In this document: positions 60,644 to 64,000 of the stretch, one piece after another | How the letters are laid out: each line of letters opens with the position of its first letter | Numbering within the stretch: the first letter of the stretch is position 1 | Assembly (NCBI GenBank): GCA_029891385.1 | Contig: CM057224.1 | Location: 28,661,005 to 28,725,004, forward strand | Reading direction: 5' to 3' | DNA: 64,000 nucleotides | From: Erythroxylum novogranatense | Lineage: Eukaryota > Streptophyta > Magnoliopsida > Malpighiales > Erythroxylaceae | Position numbers and translations under genes: made by a program | The notes under the pieces: model-generated | What the model saw: only the letters and a program-made list of their open reading frames with translations | Database searches by the model: none | What the model was told of the DNA's origin: nothing

Positions 60644-62018
60644 TCATTCTCTCCATTGACTCCATTCATTACTTGTCTCAACACGATCAACAAATTCTGG
60701 TAACGGTGTATCTTCCCCAATTGGCATATCCTCATCTTCAAGAGGACTAAGCTCTGCTGGATCAACACTCATATTCAACCTAATAAAATTGTGCAGAAGG
60801 CAGCATGCAAGAATGATGTGGACATGAGTGGCTGCAGCATAAAAAGATGGATTTCTTAGGATTTTCCATCTTTTTTTAGTAAACCAAATGCCCGTTCAAT
60901 CACATTTCTGGCACACGAGTGTCTCTTATTAAAAACTCTTCTGCATTCCTAGGTGCCCTTCCATCTCTTGCCCACTCTTGAATATGGTATCTTGTCCCTC
61001 TAAAAGTTGCAAGAAAACTAAGACCATTGGTATAGCCAGCATATACTAAGTAGTAATTTCCTATAAGCAACAAACACAATTACCATTGGATATGTAATCA
61101 TACCTTAAAAAAGAAATTGCAAGTTTCTAACAATTTGTTTCTTACATACCCCTCGGAACTTGAAGTCCATTCGGCCTACTTATAGCATCATGCAGAACCC
61201 TTGAATTTGCTGCTGAACCCTCCTATCCAGCAAGGACATAGACAAAGTTTAAGTCGTTATCATATACTCCTAAAACATTAGTGCATATTCTCCCTTTCCT
61301 GCCTCTGTATCTGGGTTTGTCTGCTTGAGGAACTATTATGTCTAAATAGGTCCCATCTAGAGCACCAAAGCAACCCTATGTTTAAAATTCCAACATACAA
61401 AAGTTCTCGTTAACTAATTGCATAAAGTTAAATTAGACAATGTATTTTGGCTAAGTGATTAAAGGTACTGACCTTAAACCATTTCTATCTATTATCTGTG
61501 CAATCCTTAGGAATTGGTTTGGGCTTGACAAACAACAGATGTTGAAGCTTGATTACAGCCTTCAACACAGTATGGAAGACCCTACTTATTGTTTCTCCTG
61601 ACCTCATAAACCGAACTTGCAATACTCTATTGGATTCATTTTGTGCTAATATTCTTAGGAAGATTAGCACTTTTTCTTCAATGGGCACATGCCCAGTATT
61701 CGTCAACCCACCATGGAGCTGAAGCATTACACATAACAATGTAAATGCATTACTGTCCATCCTTTATTCCCACTGGGTATTCCTATCTCCCTCATGCCAA
61801 ATCCTATATATATTGGCTTCCTTATTTGATACTGTCAATGCCCTGCTACCTTTAGCATTTTCACTTCTACGATGTTTTTTGGTGTATACATATAAACATA
61901 ACAACATGATCATTCTCATCAAATCTAATTGCCAATTCAAAATCTCAAAGAAAGCCAAGCAGTTAAACATATCATCATGATCCATTGACTCCAACTTTGT
62001 CACAAAAACTATCAGCAA
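60644..62018 (-). pseudogene. PIF/Harbinger DDE transposase (inactive)
   Basis: The N-terminal helical domain has VPIEEKVLIFLRIL and RFMRSGETISRVFHTVL. An intron at 61376-61472 precedes the catalytic core. The first Asp is in GCFGALDGTYLD. The second is replaced by Asn (AAT at 61205-61207, in EGSAANSRVL). The Glu is in ARNVIERAFGLLKKRW near 60915-60870. A second intron lies near 61150-61070. The end (NEWSQWRE) stops at 60644-60646. In-frame stops at 61764-61766, 61485-61487 and 61223-61225, plus a frameshift near 60940, also disable it. Two of the stops stand where the family has Trp. It would normally cut and join transposon DNA at TTA/TAA-type targets with the Myb partner. Confidence 0.9.
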
Positions 62019-63138
62019 AGTGAAAACAATTTATTGATCATTAAATGCATTTGTATATATGTATTGAATAATAACATTTATAAACATGTAGAGAATAGTA
62101 AGAATTGCATCCTCAAAATGCATGACCTATTTACGCATTGCGCAAGGTGTCTAATGTATGACATTATTCTACTTCTAAGAAGGTAGGTGATGAAGATGAA
62201 AAATCATTCAATAAGTTTTCAACTCTCATTTGTTTAGGTGATTAAGAAGGTAGGTTGCTCTCTAGAAGAATCATTCAATAAGTTTCAATAAAAGTGTAAG
62301 TGAATAGAGCGTTTTCAACTCTCATTTCTTAATAACTTGTTAATACCCTCATGACCCTAACTAAACTGAAGCTACATAACCTACTTTCATCTATCCTGGA
62401 ATTCTAATTTCATACAAAAGAATCTCATTTGGAGAATGCCAACCCTTATTTGATTCATTCTTTATAAAGATTGAGTACTGGAACAATAATAAGTTCCTTA
62501 CATTGGATACACTCATTCATAATTAGGGACAATGATTTCTGAAGTATTAAGCCTAAAGCAAGGAAAATTTGCACCCTTAATCACATTTTGAGGATAAGAG
62601 ACATAATGGCTATAGATGTAAACCATAACTGGAAATGAAAGGGAATTATAGTTCTAGTTTGATAATTGGAACTAGCTTGGAGTCCTCTTTAAAATGTAAG
62701 GCTTATATAAACTTAAAAATAATGATTCCTCATACTGCCAAAGTTTCAGATGTCATAAAGGAAGCAAAATGACATTGTAGATGTCCAAGTTATGAAATTA
62801 AAATAAGAAATACCCGTACTTACTGGCCAAATGTGGATGAGGAACATACGGTTATCTAGTGAAGGACTAGCTTAAAACAATTCACAGATAAATCTTGCTC
62901 TGAAATGCTTAGGGAATATGTAGATAAAGTAGTATAGAGGAATCTGGTATGGTTTAATAATAATCCCCTAAAGCTTCTTTCATTTTATGGAGATGGAAGT
63001 TAGCTTAGCCATGACGTTCTTTGACTAAATTCTTTGACTAAACAGAAAATATAGATAATGTGTGGAAACCAAAATACATTTGACTAAATAGAACAGTGTT
63101 TATGATTTCCCATTCTCAGCCATCATGTATGAGAAATT
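62019..63138. other. Right arm of PIF/Harbinger, no gene seen
   Basis: AT-rich. TTTTCAACTCTCATTT recurs at about 62214 and 62313. No domain recognised. Confidence 0.5.
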
Positions 63139-63149
63139 CCAAACAGACC

Positions 63150-64000
63150 AATATGAGGAGCAGCATTTAAATTTGCAGTTGCAATGGAAACCAAAATATA
63201 TGCTAAGGAGTCAAGAAATGCTTCAACCTACAGAAGGATATAATCAGAGGGTTTTTCTTCAAGATCTCTTGAAATCAAAGGGCTTTATCTAAGATCTCTT
63301 GATTCCTATACATTACTTTTATAGAGTGGAATAAGCATACCATCAAAGATAGATTTGTCATTTCAGTAATGAGGATCCAAGTAATAAGGATCCAACTAAC
63401 AATCCTTTTATATATTTCAAAGAGTATGTTTAACAATTAAGAGCTTTATTTCCTATAGCCTAATAGGCTTTCACCTTCCAATTCAGATTTCGGTACTATA
63501 TCTAACATTTTACATTTACATTGACACATTTAAGAATGGGATAAATGAATAACCCATTCAAGTCCAAGAATTGAACACAATGTATTCTATTTCTAACCCC
63601 ATTCAAGTCCAAGAATTGAAATACAATTCATTTTATGATGAATGTAGGTTTACAACTTGAAAGCAACAGAATATGGTTCTTAACTAAATTACATTTAAGA
63701 CATATTTCAATGGCAGGTATTTAACTTCACATAACTAAACTATATCCATTGAATGATCATTTGTAAGACATCACACCAAGTCAGCTTTCAAGCAATTAGA
63801 TTGGAGACATTTCATATACACATGACTGACTAGTTGTAAATCTGAACAATGATATGACTTGCATCTCTATACCTTGAATGGTGGAGGCAATAAGCAGGAG
63901 GATTGAGAAGAAAGTCTCTAACGTACCTAATAAACCATAAAATCAAACACTGCTGTTAAATATGAGAAGTCAATAAATCATAATTTGATGTTTGTTATAT
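63150..64000. other. AT-rich flank beyond PIF/Harbinger
   Basis: No gene recognised. CCCATTCAAGTCCAAGAATT occurs twice, ~45 bases apart (about 63554 and 63598). Confidence 0.55.

Larger units (their letters stand above)
50955..63149 (-). mobile_element. PIF/Harbinger DNA transposon with nested LTR element I
   Basis: The ends GGTCTGTTTGG (50955-50965) and CCAAACAGACC (63139-63149) are an exact 11-base inverted repeat of the usual PIF/Harbinger style. Without element I and one CCCAA copy the span is about 5.3 kb, normal for the superfamily. It carries the two expected genes on the minus strand, DDE transposase and Myb/SANT protein, plus a third open frame. TTA stands near the left end but the right flank (AATA) is not a clean match, so the right end is less certain than the gene content. 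Confidence 0.72.

Overview
This is a transposon-dense stretch of a flowering-plant nuclear genome, most likely a eudicot. The evidence is a spliced plant-type adenine phosphoribosyltransferase gene with GT-AG introns, plant Ty1/copia and Ty3/gypsy retrotransposons, a plant-type BED/DUF659 hAT transposon and a two-gene PIF/Harbinger transposon. The only clear host gene in 64 kb is the APRT gene (44068-47013, + strand, seven coding exons, 197 residues). No tRNA genes, intact rRNA genes or CRISPR arrays were seen. I cannot name the species.

Layout. 1-2241: 3' end and long terminal repeat (LTR) of a copia element (A). 2701-13916: a complete sister copia element (B, 5-bp target duplication CATCC) whose reverse transcriptase is split by a 1484-bp solo LTR of Athila/Tat type (9927-11410, target duplication CTATG). 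A and B both sit in the leader of a minus-strand copia element C, whose 5' LTR is 14659-16743. C in turn cut the integrase of another minus-strand copia element D (16744 to about 20195). Next come an Athila-like gypsy 5' end (about 20215-21985) and a minus-strand LINE (about 21990-27350) interrupted by a 3.2-kb Tekay-like solo LTR (23352-26533, target duplication ATTTT). A second Tekay-like LTR (27670-32886) holds a segment bounded by inverted 5S-rRNA-derived, Cassandra-like repeats (29145-30420). A decayed hAT transposon follows (about 33486-39600). It has a noncoding first exon and a minisatellite-filled intron. After APRT come a LINE remnant (48758-49985) and a PIF/Harbinger transposon (about 50955-63149). 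The Myb/SANT gene of the latter is split by a complete 6886-bp non-autonomous LTR retrotransposon (52641-59526, target duplication CCCAA).

Points of most interest. (1) The PIF/Harbinger element seems to carry a third, intact gene (51878-52243): an RNase-H1-type hybrid-binding (viroplasmin-like) domain with a C-terminal membrane anchor. (2) LTR pairs of the young elements differ mostly at CAG/CTG sites, in both directions, which looks like methylation-linked consensus error rather than evolution. (3) LTRs and leaders of several families carry arrays of short palindromic words. In the Tekay-like LTRs the array keeps a similar place while the word changes. (4) The leader of copia B repeats a small hairpin four times, once with two compensatory base changes.

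Some supplied open reading frames begin at TTG; starts given here were re-read to ATG where the sequence allows. Positions marked approximate were judged by eye.
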